DNA of 64,000 nt from Seison nebaliae (Eukaryota > Rotifera > Pararotatoria > Seisonacea > Seisonidae). This document shows positions 10,204 to 24,891 of the stretch, piece by piece. Location: assembly GCA_023231475.1 (NCBI GenBank), contig JALJEE010002622.1:1-64000 (forward strand), given 5' to 3'. The notes beneath the pieces were generated by a model, which saw only the letters and a program-made list of their open reading frames with translations, was not told where the DNA came from and made no database searches. Made by a program: the position numbers and the translations under genes. Every line of letters begins with the position of its first letter. Positions within the stretch are counted from its first letter, which is position 1.

Positions 10204-13200
10204 TCTCCTAATTAGAAATGAAATAAATTTCTTATGATAATATCGAAATATTTTTATTTGTTCAATGGGAACGACTCTTAATTGTTCGGTGTAGATGGAA
10301 AGTTAAGTGATTTGCGATTGAGAAATAAACTACATAAAAAGAATGTTGGTTAAGAGAAACTCGTTACTAACATGATGATTAACATGTTTCTAATAGATTG
10401 ATCATTCTTTATTAGAGTTTTTGGTCGCGTTGAAATATTTTGTCATTTATCCATTTATCCGATTTTCACCTTTTCGTTTATTTAGTTAAGTTTCGTCGTT
10501 ATTGTAATTGTAAAAAAAATATCATTCTCTAATCAATCTTTCTTCATTTAACATAACAATATCAATGAAGTGATGTTCGGTTGTGTTGAATGGAAAAGAT
10601 ATCTTCTTTTTTTCTATCCTTCTTTTCAAATCTCAATTCTTAGAGATCTCACCACTTCCGTGGTTCTCATCATTTCTTAGTTGTTGTTCACAATTATTGT
10701 CAAAATTTCTTCCCGCCCAAATTCATTTAAACTTCTCACGCAAATTTCCGTTTTTTATGATAATTGGAGAACTCATCATTGTGGTCGTTACCATAATTAA
10801 ATTTAGTTCCCGTTCAATGATTTGAACTGGATGCAAATTAATTCAATTTCAACCTTCGTTTCGTCAGTTCAAACAAAATAACGACAAATTATCGATTTTG
10901 ATGGAAATTTTCCGTACTCCCAAATGGGAAGTGACTAATGGGAATAATATTGAATTCTAATAAAATTCCATGATGATAAGATTAGATAATTCTATTTCCT
11001 CCATTCAATGCATGTTTATTCACCAAACTGACTCACTTTCACAAACCGTTTACAACGGAATTTTTCCTTTATTGAAAAGTTGTCAAAATTATTGTTCTTT
11101 TTGTGTCACTCTCTCTCTCTCTCTCTTTTGGTGTGTGTGTGTTTGAATTGAATTTGAAGGAAAATGAATTTTATGATTAATTAATTAAAATTCATTTTGT
11201 TGTTACAGTGAACTATTCCACAATATATATCGAATGTCATTTTTGACTCACCTTCAGACCAAATGACAAATATCAACAACATTTCATCCTCCAATTTTTC
11301 TTTTTGGACGTTTTTTTGTTGAAACGTAAAAATCAATTTAAATCGACATCATTGAACATTTGCATCGAAACGTCATTAGTTTTATCCTCGTTCACATGAC
11401 ATCGTAACGTAATATTTCTTTTTCACACTCTTCCACACTTTCCCTTCCCAATTTCGATCTTTTTAAGAACATTCTATTTCTTCGATTATTCTCTTTAAAA
11501 ACAATTTTTTTTTAAAATATTTTCTCTCTCATCAATTGTGAGTGCATGAAACGTTTGTGATAATGAAAATCTTTTCGAGAATATCAAATTCTTCATTAAT
11601 CATCCCAAATATGTATTAAGTTCGCGTAATTTCAAATCGTCAACTTTTTTTTCTTTCAATCAAATAAACTTAACTTACTGATCGATGTTAGCAATCTGAT
11701 CGAACATCGAAATCTCAACAAACATTTTTAATACTTCTCTTTCTCACGACGAATCGGTTAAGGAAACATCATATAATCATCATACGTATGATTTGAGAGA
11801 ATTGTGTTTTGCAACAGGTTTTCTTCTGGATCATTCTAACAATTGTAAGTTGCCAATTTCAAATTTGCGAAAAAATATTCTAAGAATTTCATTCAAATTT
11901 CACTTTCACAATTTTTAGAATTATAAAGATAGTTTCGATTTTAAAAATGGAAATTAAATAAATAATTCTGATTCAAAACATAATCAGTTTCTTTCTGAAA
12001 ATGGTAATTGTGTTCGAATGTGTATTGAGAGATTGTAGAGGAATCAAATCAGAAAACGGCAAATTTTATGATCGACCGTATCACCATAAGGTGGTAACGG
12101 TGATGAGAGAATGGAAATGGCAAGAGACGGAAAGATGAAGTGGAAAAGTGAAGTGAGATATCTGAAGACAGTACGTCAGTGATGAAGTTGGAAGACAATT
12201 GAAGAGAATGATTTGATGGTGTTTTTGGGTCGAAGTTGTGTTAAAATAAACTGGATGTGATGAAGAAGATAATTCTCCAACAATATAATATCGACATTCT
12301 CGTTTGTTTGACAATTAGCAAGTTAGAAGAAAGGAGAATGTATCAAATAGATATTGATTGAATGTTAAGATTAGTGAAAATGAAGACGTTTTCGAGACAC
12401 GATATGATGAAGATCGAAATTAATTCGTTCTTGGTGGACGAGATGTAAATTTTATTGAATGGATGATCGAAGGAACGTTGATATATTGATATAAATGGTT
12501 CGAGAGTCGATCCTCTCACTGTTAATTTATTTGAAAGAATGACGATTGGTAATGATGGATAATTTAAGTATCTATAAAACGAGGACTCTTACATCGTTTT
12601 ATGTTGTTCATCAAACGAGAATTTATTAGCCGTTATTTCTTTCCTAATTGCAATTACTTCTATTCTTCGACTAGTACATGAAAATGTGCCAGATAATTCG
12701 TTTACCATTTCTCTTACCATTGTTCTCTTTCGTTATTAATCTTTTATATGAGTTATCGATCATGATTACTTACGTCGATCGGTAACTAATGTATGATAAT
12801 GTTTCAAACGAAAATAAATAAATAAATATTCGAATTCATTTCTTGTCTTGTCCATATCTCCCCCACTGGATTATATCGTCGCCACATGATCATGATCGGT
12901 TGAAAATATGAATAATCATTAACTGACAACACTAACCAATCGTGGTCAATCTCCATACGATGATTTGCGAAAGAATCGGTCACGCAAATTCTCAACAAAC
13001 ATTTCACTCAAACCATTCTCAAACGCACTTCACTCATATCTTCAACTTCTACTAGTAATTTATTACCTCACAATTTATTATGTTCATTGATAGCATCATA
13101 AGAATGATAACCATATAAATTTAATGATGTCGACATCAGCAATGACACTATCATTCAAATATCGTTTCAAATGGGAAAACATTTAAGACAAACATTCCTT

Positions 13201-16200
13201 TCTCTATTGCTCCACTACTATCATCAAACCGTAAGGAGAAAATACGCCGTTTCATAGAGTCGTTGAGAAATTTTAAATTGATAACCTGATATCTGCTCTC
13301 CACAAACTGATGGCGTCATTCCAATCAGTTTGGTTTATGGACACCCAACTTTAGTCACTAGTGTTCGAATTACGCTTAAAACTTACAAGAATTGTATATG
13401 ATTAGTGAATTTGGTGAATTTGTCAAGAAGAGATTGAAAGGAAATTGTCTTTCTTTCATTCATTCACTCACTCACTCACTCAAACATCAATTCACAGGTA
13501 TGGTGTGTGTAGAATAACTTCTTCTCATCTTCACCCAAAGAAACATATTCAATTCGAAGTTATTCAGTTGACTTCTCATAATAATAATTTGTCTTCCTCC
13601 CTTTTTCCTCCACTTTCTTTACAATTATCATCAACTTTACTTCTTCTTTCACTTTCACTTTTTTTATGTTCGTGTAAAGTAATCTTGTATAATATATTCA
13701 ATTCAGTTCTCTCCTTTTATTCTAACGGTTGAAGAAGAATTTGAAAGAAATTGACTTCTGTCAAATTTTTCTTTTTCTCCAAATATCAACTACCTTCCCA
13801 GTTCATATCGAGGACCTTCTAATTTTTTTATGGTCCTAAACAACTCGCCAAAACATTTCCGAACTAGTCAACGGATTACAATGATGTTTAACCTTTCCTC
13901 ATCGAAACATTGTGCGAGAAACTCTCCTAACATTGTGTAAATTAAAAGAAGAAATTATTATGTAACTTTATATTAATCCGATATAATCTCGTTTGTAAAG
14001 AATCCAACTTAATAAACGGATGACGATTCTTGTTAGAGATATTTGTTTGGACAAGTGACAATCATCATCATAATGATAACCGTTCGTCGTTGGAAGAATA
14101 GATGACGATCTAATTCATACGACTATTCGAAAGAAAGAAAATACCGTCAGATTATTTGTAGAAATCGAAGAAAAAACGGAAAGGAAATTCACTAGTCAAA
14201 GTTGTCCATAACGTCTAATTATCATCAATGGGCAGGAGAAAAGATTGTCGAGAATTGGTCCAATTCTCTTCTTACGTGCACAGGTGGCCCATTGTCGTTA
14301 AAATCGACCTTCATTATCATATTGCCTCCCAAATGACAGTCAAACGATTATCATTCTTGCAGTTCTGATTCTTCATCTTTTTTAGTTTTCTTTCCTCGTT
14401 CCATTTCCCATAAAACTTCTCATGTTTTTCTTCTATTCTTCTATAATTATTATAAAGGTAAACACGAAACTAATAATCATTTTTCTTCTTCTAATTTTGA
14501 ATTTTTTAAACATTTTCACTTCTTCCATTTATTTGTCAATTTTCAGAAGAAATTTAATAATTCCAGAATAAGAGATTCCCAATCGAAATTCTATGAAGTA
14601 TTTTAATTCGGTTAATGTTATTCGTTTACGAGAATCGAGAGATGAATAAAAGAATTTTGTTATGTTACCATCAGATGGTTCTGGAAATAATGGAATTCCA
14701 TTGAGTCTGATAACTTTGAAGTCGATTTCATAAGAAGAATAGACGACTTATTGAGTAGTTTCAATGGTTATAAGTTCAGCCGAGTTTTTTTAGGTTTCCA
14801 CAATAATTGTCGAAGAAAGAACAAAGTTGCTAATGAACATGATTCCTGATTGTTATTTATCGGGAGGAGAGAGTAGCAACATAAACGTTTTATGAACTAC
14901 CATCGACGGGAGGAATGAGACGTGTGAAAATGAGAGGAATAGAGATCATTATTCAACGATTTGACTGGTGGCTGATCGAAGTGACGGAAATGAAGATAAA
15001 AATGTAAAATGATTTTTTTCCTCATTTGGATAGAATCATTAAAATTCCTTCAGGATCAACTGGAATCTGTGTGGAATACGTTAAATTTTTCCTTTTCTTC
15101 TTCTTCTTCTTCGCCACGGAAGAAATGCTGAAGGAATTGCTCGTCATCAACGATCAATAATTCACGAGAAATTGGCCATTCGGAGAATTTTCAATTTTAA
15201 CTTTCTTATTTACATTTGCTTGCGGGAGAAGAAGTCTGATAAGAAGCATGATGTGGCTAACGAGGATGATAGTCGATAAGATTCAACAGTTCATTTCGTT
15301 CCGCGATGTATATTTAACAGAAAGGAGAATTTTCTTTCGTCAATTTTCAAATGTGAAATCGAAGTAGATTTTTCTCTGTCTCGTCCACTTCGAGAAGTGG
15401 TTCGTACGTATGTCTTTCTTCTCATTAACTTCCATTTTGTAAACATGGGGACTAAGTAGGATTGGAGAATGTATGTCGGTTGTATGTAGTGAATTGGAGG
15501 GTGAGCCACCTGCCATCATCATCACCGTCATCATCATCATGATGATGATCAGAAGGAGAGTGGGATTCAGGTCAAAAATTGTATATTACTGAATCGACTT
15601 TTGTAATGAAGTTGAAAGATTTGGCAATTCGTCATTTTTTTGGAAACGGAACATCACTGTTGTGGATGGGAAAGATGTTTCATTTAAATTTCTCGTTTTC
15701 CTGATAATCAAACGACAAGAATAAGAGAATTTTTCAAAAAAATTAATTTGACTTGACGTCTAATAATCATAATGTCTAATTGTTTAAGATGGAACGGAGA
15801 ATAATTTTTAAAATATTTAAAAGTCAACAATTAATAATATCGTAATGAATTCCAGTTATAAAGTGATTTGTTACCAATTCCATCGTACAAGAACATTTGA
15901 TGAAAGGAGATTTTCGATTTAGACGATTTGCTATGAAATAAAGTTTCAATATACAGAAGTGTTTTCCTTAGGAAGTGAGATAGAGAAAAATTAAATCAAA
16001 CAAATAGGAGCCGTAAGCTTTCCCTCTCTCGCCCAGAGGCGATTCTTTCGACTTCTCGTGGAATGAATGAACGAACTCCTTCATATTTCGAGATAGGAAT
16101 TTCTTACCCTTTCTCCGTCTTCCCACCTGTCATCTTTATCATCATCAGTAATCTCGAATGAATATTGAGAAATTGTTTTGGTTGAGAACGTGAAGTGACA

Positions 16201-17305
16201 AGTTAACTATAAGTAGGAGATTCGTCCTATACGTACAATAGAAAATCTCGAAAAAATTCATTTTCTTATTAATTGTTGTTATTGTTCTTATTCGTCACAA
16301 TATAGTATTCCCAATAAATGATTTTAATATTTTAATGATGACTACGTGTATGATTTCTCTCATTCCTCATCCCAATACACCGCAATTTCGCATGGAGGTA
16401 CGCACGTTCATATGAAATCGGTGGCATGAACGGTAGAGTTGATGACGATTCAAATTTGTTGGCATCATCACCCGATTGTGCGATCGGGGCGATTAGTGTG
16501 TTCGAAGATGAGGCCGAATTGTAGAAAGTGAACGGTTACCATGACGACGGTCGAAGCTTCTGTTGAAAATTGGGACTTATATCGTCATACTTTTTCATAA
16601 TTTAATCAAATTCTCTGCATAATCTTTGGCAGAATTTTGGGGAGTGGGCAGTTCGTAGACATTATGTGCAAAAAGGGAAATTCGAACGTTTAGAGTCGTC
16701 ATTAACATAGTCAATTAGTTAGTTAGTTCGTGTTTTGGGTAATGACTAGAATGAGTTGCGAGTAAAGAAAGTTTTATAAACTCACTAATCTCATCGATGG
16801 ACGAAAGAAGAAGGAGGAGGAGAGGAATAGAGAAGGTGGACTGCCATCGGTAGTAGTGGGCGGAGGAAGATAATAGTAATTCTTTAGTCAAGTCTGCGTG
16901 TCATTGTTCGTGTTTGTGTGAGGGGGGATATAGGTATTCTGTTGTGACAATCCAGAAAATAGTAGGAAGGAGGAGGAAAATGAATGAGTGAGTGAATGAG
17001 TGAATGAATGAATTGATAGACGGACGAACGGAAAGGAGGATGAAGAAGAAGAAGAAGAAGAAGAAGAAGGGAATTATGAAGTTTCTAATAAATTATTTCT
17101 CGAAAACTCGTTATTTGTTATCTTTCCTCCCGATCGTTTCCTTCTTGGGGAGGGGGGTTTGGGAAAAGAATCAAAAACTCTTTCAACTCATGAGAATATT
17201 CTCATTAATATATGAAGAAAGTGAGGGGGGCAGGTAAATAAAAGGTAGTGTGTTTGAATCCTTCGAAATTCTCGAAAAAAAAATTCTTCTTCTTTTTTAC
17301 TTCAC

Positions 17306-17327
17306 CTCTCTCTCTCTCTCTCTCTCT
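17306..17327. repeat. (CT)n microsatellite
   Basis: A run of CT dinucleotides about 220 bp upstream of the neurabin start codon. Purine/pyrimidine strand bias is strong through this leader region. Confidence 0.9.
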
Positions 17328-17547
17328 TTGTTTATTATTAGTAAATCTGTTTATCTTTCTCTCCTTCCATTGCCAATAATATATGCGCGTCTCTATATTT
17401 ATTAATTTTATATGATTATTGTTGTTGTTGTTGGTGGTGGTGAGTGAAAGGGAAAGAATAATTAATAATTTATATATACTTTTTTTGTCAGAGTGAATTG
17501 TTCGAATTCGAGTGAAAGAAAGCGCCATCTCTCCTTAACTAGTGTGA

Positions 17548-20500
17548 ATGGAGCGCTTTGTGAACGCCGTTAGTCAAGAGGCGACCGTACCGCCCAAATC
17601 ATATGTTCGAGGTCTGTGTTCGCTATTCGATACGGTGGTGCACAATCATCGTCTCCATCAACAACACCATCATCATCAGACTCATTATGGCGCAGCACAA
17701 TTGAACAATACGATAAGTAATCACGAAAATCTTAATAGCAACAACAACAACAACAACAACAACAACACAAACAGTTATCATCAAGAGAATCATTCGATGG
17801 AGGTTGTTGATCGGATGATTGGCAGTGCGTATGAATCCCAACAACATTGTGAGAATTCGCCCGACAATCTTCATAATTCGACGTCTCATTTGAACGAAAC
17901 GAATGAAGTGGAAAGAAACAATCGATCTAGAGAGAATGGTGATGGTTTAAAGAAGAGTTATTCGACTGAGAATAACATTTCGAATGATTATCCCATTATC
18001 GGACTGAACATCAATCTGCTCAATCGTGATAATGAGAAACGTCGGAAGTTATCCATCGACGACGACGATGATGATGATGATGATGATGATAATGATGATA
18101 ATGATGATAATGATAGTGAGAATTGTGAGGAGAGGAGAATCGAATCAAATCGAATGATGGACAGTAGAGAAGAAGATGAATCGATTTATGAATCAAATCG
18201 ACATAACAACAAATTAGTCGATACCAGCGAAATGGATGTAGAAACTTATTCCGATTTACCAAAACTGAACGAATCGAATGAAATTGAAACTAACAACAAC
18301 AACAACAATAATAATAATAATAAATTAATAACAGATAATTCAAATGTTGATAATGTTCAAATTATTAATGAATTAATTCAACAACAAGAACAACAACAGC
18401 ATTCGACATTACCATCGACAATATCGTCGGGATCGGAAAAGAAACGGAAACATCGTCGAAAGAAGGAGAATCATGTGACGAGATTTCTCTTCGCCAAAGA
18501 GATGTTCGCTCGTCTGGAAAAGGAAAGAGAATTGACGAGTATAAATCGATCGAGTAGGAAGTTGACGAAAGACAATTATCCTTCTATCAATTCACTCAAT
18601 ACGAATTATGGACCGATATATCGGTCAGCAGAACGGTTGAATAACGACCAACGTCGATCATCCGCCTATCCTTCCACAACCAACGACGACGGTTCCTTAT
18701 CAGGTAATGTCGAACAAATCAACATTAATAACGATCATGTCACAATGACGTGGACGGAAGATAAGAATGATCGATTGAATAATCATTTGAAAATGAGGAG
18801 CAGTTCAGCGAATGTTGATTATCGAAAGAGTTCGACAAAGAACAATGAAACGAACTCTAATCGATTACCCAATAATATTCTTCCAAATTTCATTTCTACA
18901 AATAATACCATCACTACCACCACCACCATCACCACCGTCATCCCCTCAACAATAACGACAACAACAATAACGGATGAGAGTGACTCGAATAATCCATCGA
19001 ATACGGTGAAAGTGGACGACGTTCGTCCCTCCATCGATTTCAATGATCTTTATCGGAAATTTGAAAAAAAAATTTCAAAAAAAAAAATTGATGAAAAATC
19101 ATCAAATTTATCGACCGATATTAAACCATTATCTAATGCTATTGTTACTACTACTACCATTACCACTACTACTACTACTACTACCAGCACATCAATGATG
19201 AATATGATGATGAGAACGAGCGAAACATTTCCAAATAGTCTCACATCCGATAATCGAGCGATGGGAAATTCTCATTATTTCCGATCGAACGACTCCTCTC
19301 AATTTCCCTCATCAACCGGTATCGATTCGGGAAATGTAACATCGTCCTCCTCTAATACGAAACGATCAACTCAACCTACCGAATCCATTCGGGAGAGTAG
19401 CAATGGTAGTATGGATAATGTAATGGAGAAGATGAATGAATTACGATCTGGTAGTGTGTCGATATCGACGACGGAAGGAACGAGAAAAACATTGATCCAA
19501 AGTGAAGATGTAAGTAATTTCGAAAATAATTATAATGAGACATTCGTTGAGAATCAATCGATAATTCCTCGCGAATTGGACGATTCGAATGGCGGTGTCG
19601 ACAAAGGTAAATACATTCTACATAATCAACAATATTTCGAATTTAGTAAAACGAGACAAGACGTCAACAAACAAGAAGATTCTTCTCATACAAAAGATTC
19701 CGTTCAATATATTTCATCTCGTCCCATCACCAATGATCCAATCCATCTCACCAAAACTAACAACAACAACAAGGAAAATTTAGTAAATAATGTAATTTCA
19801 TCGATCGAAGAAGATAATCGAGATGAGAAGAGTATCGATTTCCCTCAAGAGATCTCATCATTCTCTTTCACTTCCACAACAAATCTCCCGAAAAAAAACA
19901 ACGACAACAACGAGAAAGAAAAACCATCAAACGGAAAAGAAGATGATGAGAAAGAGCGGAAGAAAACGGAAGAAGAAATTATAATTAAAGATAATTTATT
20001 AAGAAATTGTCAATTATCGGATAAAGAGAATGATGATGAAGAAAAAATAGAAATGATGAAAAGAAAATTTTTGAATGATGAAAAAATCGAAGGAAATCGA
20101 ATTCATTTAACATCTGATGACGAAGGAGAAGAAGAGGAAGAAGAAGACGAAGAAAATGAAGATGAATTAGATGAGCTGAATGAGAATGATGACGAGATAG
20201 TTCCGGAGGAGATGGACGGTTTTCAAATTGTCGATGACGAAGGAAATTTCCGTTATCTGATTTCTGGTCTACCACTCTTCACCGACGAGGTGTGTAAGAA
20301 TAACGTGATTGAAATGAAAGATGATGATGTGGAGGAGAATGAGAAGAGACGAAAAGTAAAGTTTTCGGCTAATCCGATTGTCGTCCATTCGACATATTCG
20401 GCGAACGAGTTAGATCGGAGAAATTATACGGTCGATCCAATTTCCGCTTCGGCTGAATATGAATTAGAGAAGAGGATTGATCGAATGCACATCTTCTATG

Positions 20501-21551
20501 TGACATTAGAGAAGTTTGACGATACATTACCATTCAACATAATCGGATTGGGTGTCGGTGCCGATAGTGGAATTGAGAAATTGGGAATGTTCATCAAAAC
20601 TATCAACGATAATTTGATCGGTGAAGCGGTGGAAGAATTGAATGTTTATGATCAATTAATTGAAGTGAACGGTATATCGTTAGTGGGTGTATCGGTACGT
20701 TACGCTGCTACCACATTGAGACAAACGGGACGGATTATCCATTTGTTGATTGGTCGCGAGAAGAATCTTTACACGTCAGAAATCGCTCGATTAATATCTA
20801 AATCGTTACAAGATGATAATTTATATGCTCCACCATTAATCAATTCGGTTGACGGTTTGGAGAAGAATGATCCCCATATCATTCCATCAACATTGACATC
20901 GAAGATCTGGGAGAAGATAGGGGGATGTTCTCGCGATGAAATTATCGATAATTATCGACGACTTTGTACCATCTTGTCAAATTCAATCGATAATAGAAAT
21001 AGTAATAATAATAGTAATAGTAGTAGTAGGAAGAAGAATTCGATAGAGAGAGAAGAGAAGAAAACATTTGAAATAAAATCCTCTCAGACTGATATCGGTC
21101 TCGCTTATTTCATGAATGTTGACGAGAGAATTGAAGATATGAATACGGAAATTAAATTCAATGACGAATTAGTGACTAATTTAAAAAAGGAGATAAATGA
21201 ATTGAATAAAAATCAAATGGAACTCCATTCACAGAATGAGCAATTGAAAAAAGAGATGGAGATGTTGAAGAAAAAGTTGAATGAGAAAGAAATAGAATTA
21301 AATGTCGAACGATCCTCCCTCAACACTCAACTCCAACAAATAAAAGAGGAACAACATAATAAATGGAATGTGAAGGAACGTCGATACGAAGAGAATATCG
21401 ATCAACTCAAATCCACCATTCAACAACAACAACAAATACTTATCGAACAACAACATAAATATCAGAAGTTAAAGAAAACTTTTCGCACTTACCAACAACA
21501 AAAACATCGAACTTCACTCAACGATCAACAACAATTACAACAACAACAATC

Positions 21552-21587
<36 letters not shown>

Positions 21588-24002
21588 TTCATTGTCGAAT
21601 CGAACATCTGCACCAATCATAACCAATGAGATGAATAATGAAGTGAAAGTTGTGAGCGATATGGTTTGTTGAGATAGTTTTCTTTATTAAAACTTCTTTG
21701 TCAAATATAGTTTCTTCTTCTTTCCTTTCTAATGACTTATCTCTTCCTAATTATCTTATATAATCGAATAGAAATGAAAATCATTTTTCATTAACGGAAT
21801 CATTGGAAATTGGTCTCGTGTAACTCTCCTCGTTCTCTCGTCCTCATTCTCATATTCTCATTTCTCCATTGAACAAAACTTTGAATTATTTTCTTTTTTC
21901 TATTTATAAATAATTAAAAAAATCTTTCCCGATTAAATTAGTCGAATTGTGCAGAAGATAAAACTATATTATAAAATTTAAACTTTTAAATTATTTTTAA
22001 ATTTTCCATTCTCCAAACATCGATTCCATACTCTCGATTCATTATAATTCCATTTCCAGATTTTCATTTTCTTTTTTTAGTTTTATTCCGCTCAACCTCT
22101 TCTTCGATTTGCTCGAATTGATTAAATTTGATGTTTCATTCAATTAATTTTATTTTTTTATTTCCATCACCATTATTCAGTCTCACCATCATCATCATCA
22201 TCATCATCCTAATACGAACCATAACAACGATTCTATCGACTCCACTGAAACGTTGAATCGAAAAGCGAAACAGATTGTCAATAATTCCCATCATGAAATT
22301 CCTGATCGACGACAATCGAAATCGAATGTTCTTCCCAATAATAATAATAATAATATCGATAATCAACAAACAAACAACAACAATAACAACAACAACAACA
22401 ATCAGAAAGTGTCGGTGAATAAAGAACGAGAGAAATTGAATCAAGAATTAGAAAGAGTTCTCAAAATGAAAATAAATCGAACAAATGATCATGATTGTCA
22501 AACCATCCACAAATCATCGATTCATGACGTTAATATTTGTAATCGTTCATCGAATGGCAAATATGAAATAAAACGAATTCCCATCAAAGACGAAATGGAA
22601 GAGAGGAAAGAGAATGTTTATCTTAAATTGTCTCAATTGGAATCGGCTGATACTAACGACAAATCGACAACTCCCTCTTTTCCCGATGAGGAGAATCAAT
22701 CGTCACCCAATCACAATCCACCATCAAATCGGAATGATACCGTCAAAAGTGATTACGACATTTTCGGCGAACGATCTCAAGCGCTATTGAATTCGCAGGC
22801 GTCTTATGGTCGAACGGCCATCGCTCCAAAGAAACAACGTCGGACAGTTTCCTCCGCTTTGTTCGATGAACCGTCGAACGATTGTTTCACTACTTATCAT
22901 TCGTCTCTTCTCCCTCAACATAAGACGAAACGGGAATCGAATAACGAGAAATTGGAAGAAGAAAATTCTCATCATTTAATAGAAGAGAATCTGTTGGAAG
23001 TACAACAGAAAATCGAGGTAGACAAACGATCCGTTATCGAAGATTTCAACCATCAAATTTTCAATGAAACTGAGAACACAACGAAACTGTCAAATAACGA
23101 ACCGATTTTTCCTATTGCTGCTCCAAATTCAAATTGTCCCGAAAAATCGTTAAATACATCGATCAACAGCGAACCGAAGAAAGTGAAAGAAAACGGAAGT
23201 TTTTCCATTAATTAATTATTTAAATATTATTTATTTATTTATTTCAAATTAATTTTTCAAGTCGATAAGAAAGGTTTGGAAGATATCGATGTAGATAGAA
23301 TTCGAAAGATCATTTTGAAGGATTTGGAGAATTCGCCCACCGACACAACTCACCCGAGAACTGCCCCACATACGTGGACAGTTCGGGAAGTAGCCGATTG
23401 GCTCAGAATTATCGGGCTCGTTCATTATTCCGAATTATTCATCACACAATCCGTTGACGGGAAGACATTGATTAATGCCAATAGTCATAAACTCAAAGTT
23501 TGAACGGAATTCATTTCCATCAATTCAAACCATTTATTTGTAGGATTTGGGCGTGATGAATCAATGTGAACGATCAACAATTCGTCGATCGTTAAAAGAG
23601 TTAAAAAAGAGATTAAATGAACAACCTCACAAACAAAAACAACAACAACAACAACAACACAACGATTACCATTCAAACGGTAAATTGCCAACGCCATTGA
23701 TGAAACATCATTCGTCGACATCGGCTGATTCAGATAAACCGATTCCATTAGATAAGATGAAAAATCGGAAGAAATTGAAATATGATGATCTCATACCGAA
23801 ACGGTTCAATACTTCACACCAAGTAAATAACAACAACAACAACAATCACAACGGTTACGAAGAAAGAAATCGATCGTCACTTCCATCGACCAGACACATC
23901 TCCTCACACCGAACAACGACGACGACAACTGATACGTTCGGAGAACACAATTTCCCCACATCTAAACTCGACAACGTCCGAATGTTTTTTTTGAAAAAAT
24001 GA
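17548..24002 (+). CDS. Nrb: Neurabin/spinophilin-like scaffold (PP1 motif, PDZ, coiled coil, SAM)
   Basis: Four exons by eye: 17548-21663, 22181-23198, 23262-23497 and 23544-24002, all phase compatible, giving 1942 residues. The first 930 residues are mostly low-complexity (poly-Asn, poly-Asp, Thr and Ser runs). Then comes the PP1-docking block RRKVKFSANPIVV (RVxF-type KVKF at 936-939), the family signature TYSANELDRRNYTVDP and ASAEYELEKRID, a PDZ domain at about 983-1072 (IIGLGVGADSGIEKLGMFIK, then GRIIHLLIGRE), a coiled coil at about 1190-1320 and a Gln run. A SAM domain at about 1745-1815 (TWTVREVADWLRIIGLVHYS) is split over exons 3 and 4. Family knowledge: neurabins bind F-actin and target PP1 at synapses and cell junctions; the SAM domain marks neurabin-I-type members. 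The intron 1 donor and the extent of the low-complexity exon 2 are the least certain parts. Confidence 0.88.
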
Positions 24003-24653
24003 TTGAACTAAAATTGTTGGGGGGATTGGGGGAAGAGAATTTGGAGTTGGATTGGAAGAAATTGGAGAATTTCAGAGAAATATATTTCCAATTCATCCCA
24101 GTGAGAAGAAACTTAAAATTATTTCTAGAAAATTATTTCCCACCAATTCTCATTCGTCTTTAAATAGTTTTCATTCAGACAATCATTTCTCTTTTTCTTT
24201 GAGATGTCTCCCGAAACTCCTTTCACTTCTCCATCCTTCACAATTTAGTGACTTTTCTCCTTTAGATTCATCCACCGTCTCCTCACTCATTAACTAACTG
24301 AACTGCGACATATTCATATATTTTTTTTAATTTTGTTATATATTGAAGAAAGTCTGGGATATCAGAAACATATTATGAATGTGCGACACATATTATTAAT
24401 CCATTTTTATTCATGTTCTTGTTAATTTATTTATTTTGAATCATTCTCCCAATAAAAATTGATAAATTCCTCCACTAAACTCTTCAGGAAATTGGAGGAA
24501 CTCACTAATTTCACTTCTTCCCAACTGAATGACAATTCAGACAATTCTCAACCTAAACGGACAAAAATAATCTCAGATGATCTGATTGAATTATCTAGAG
24601 TTCTAAATATAGTTGATAAAACGTTAATTGTAACTTCGAATCAACTTTATTAG
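23999..24653 (+). other. Candidate small coding exons downstream of neurabin
   Basis: An ATG at 23999 overlaps the neurabin stop (ATGA) and opens a short frame rich in Leu, Lys and Glu. Further on, a probable last exon follows the acceptor at about 24488 (CTCTTCAG) and runs to the stop at 24653, containing RTKIISDDLIELSRVLNIVD. I could not settle the joining introns or recognise a family. It may be a small separate gene or non-coding 3' sequence of neurabin. Confidence 0.25.
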
Positions 24654-24818
24654 AATAATTTTTATCTTTTTGAAATATTTTACTTATAACTCACAATGTT
24701 TAACGGTAGAGGAACTATTAACCTGACAGCATGATCGATATCAATGTTATTCTTTCAACAATAGTTTCAACATGACAGTGCACAATGTTACGATTGAAAT
24801 TTTTACAAAAATGTATAC

Positions 24819-24891
24819 CATCCCTGGTGGGATTCGAACCCACGGCCTTTGGATTAGAAGTCCAACGCGCTATCCACTGCGCTACAGGGAC
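24819..24891 (-). tRNA. tRNA-Arg (TCT), copy 2
   Basis: Minus-strand 73-nt tRNA identical in every base to the copy at 6108-6180, including anticodon TCT (plus-strand 24856-24858), the G-U first acceptor pair and discriminator G. A T-run follows on the minus strand (about 24801-24813). The flanks of the two copies differ, so only the gene body is shared. Confidence 0.97.

Larger units (their letters stand above)
9750..17547. other. Long intergenic region; likely regulatory DNA and 5' UTR of neurabin
   Basis: Nearly 7.8 kb without a supported gene. It holds a perfect inverted repeat (10094-10203, listed separately), CT repeats near 11108-11126 and 17306-17327, a (GAA)n-like tract at 17041-17067, and a GC-richer patch at about 16370-16570 that is open in one frame on each strand. 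Several short frames exist but are low-complexity or shorter than chance allows me to trust. The last few hundred bases (from about 16.8 kb) are purine-rich and may be leader sequence of the gene starting at 17548. Confidence 0.5.

Noticed and set aside
12804-13007. 67-codon minus-strand frame in the 10-17 kb region
   Set aside because: No splice partners, no family signal and a length expected by chance.
17041-17237. Lys-rich frame upstream of neurabin
   Set aside because: It is a translation of a GAA repeat in the presumed 5' leader.
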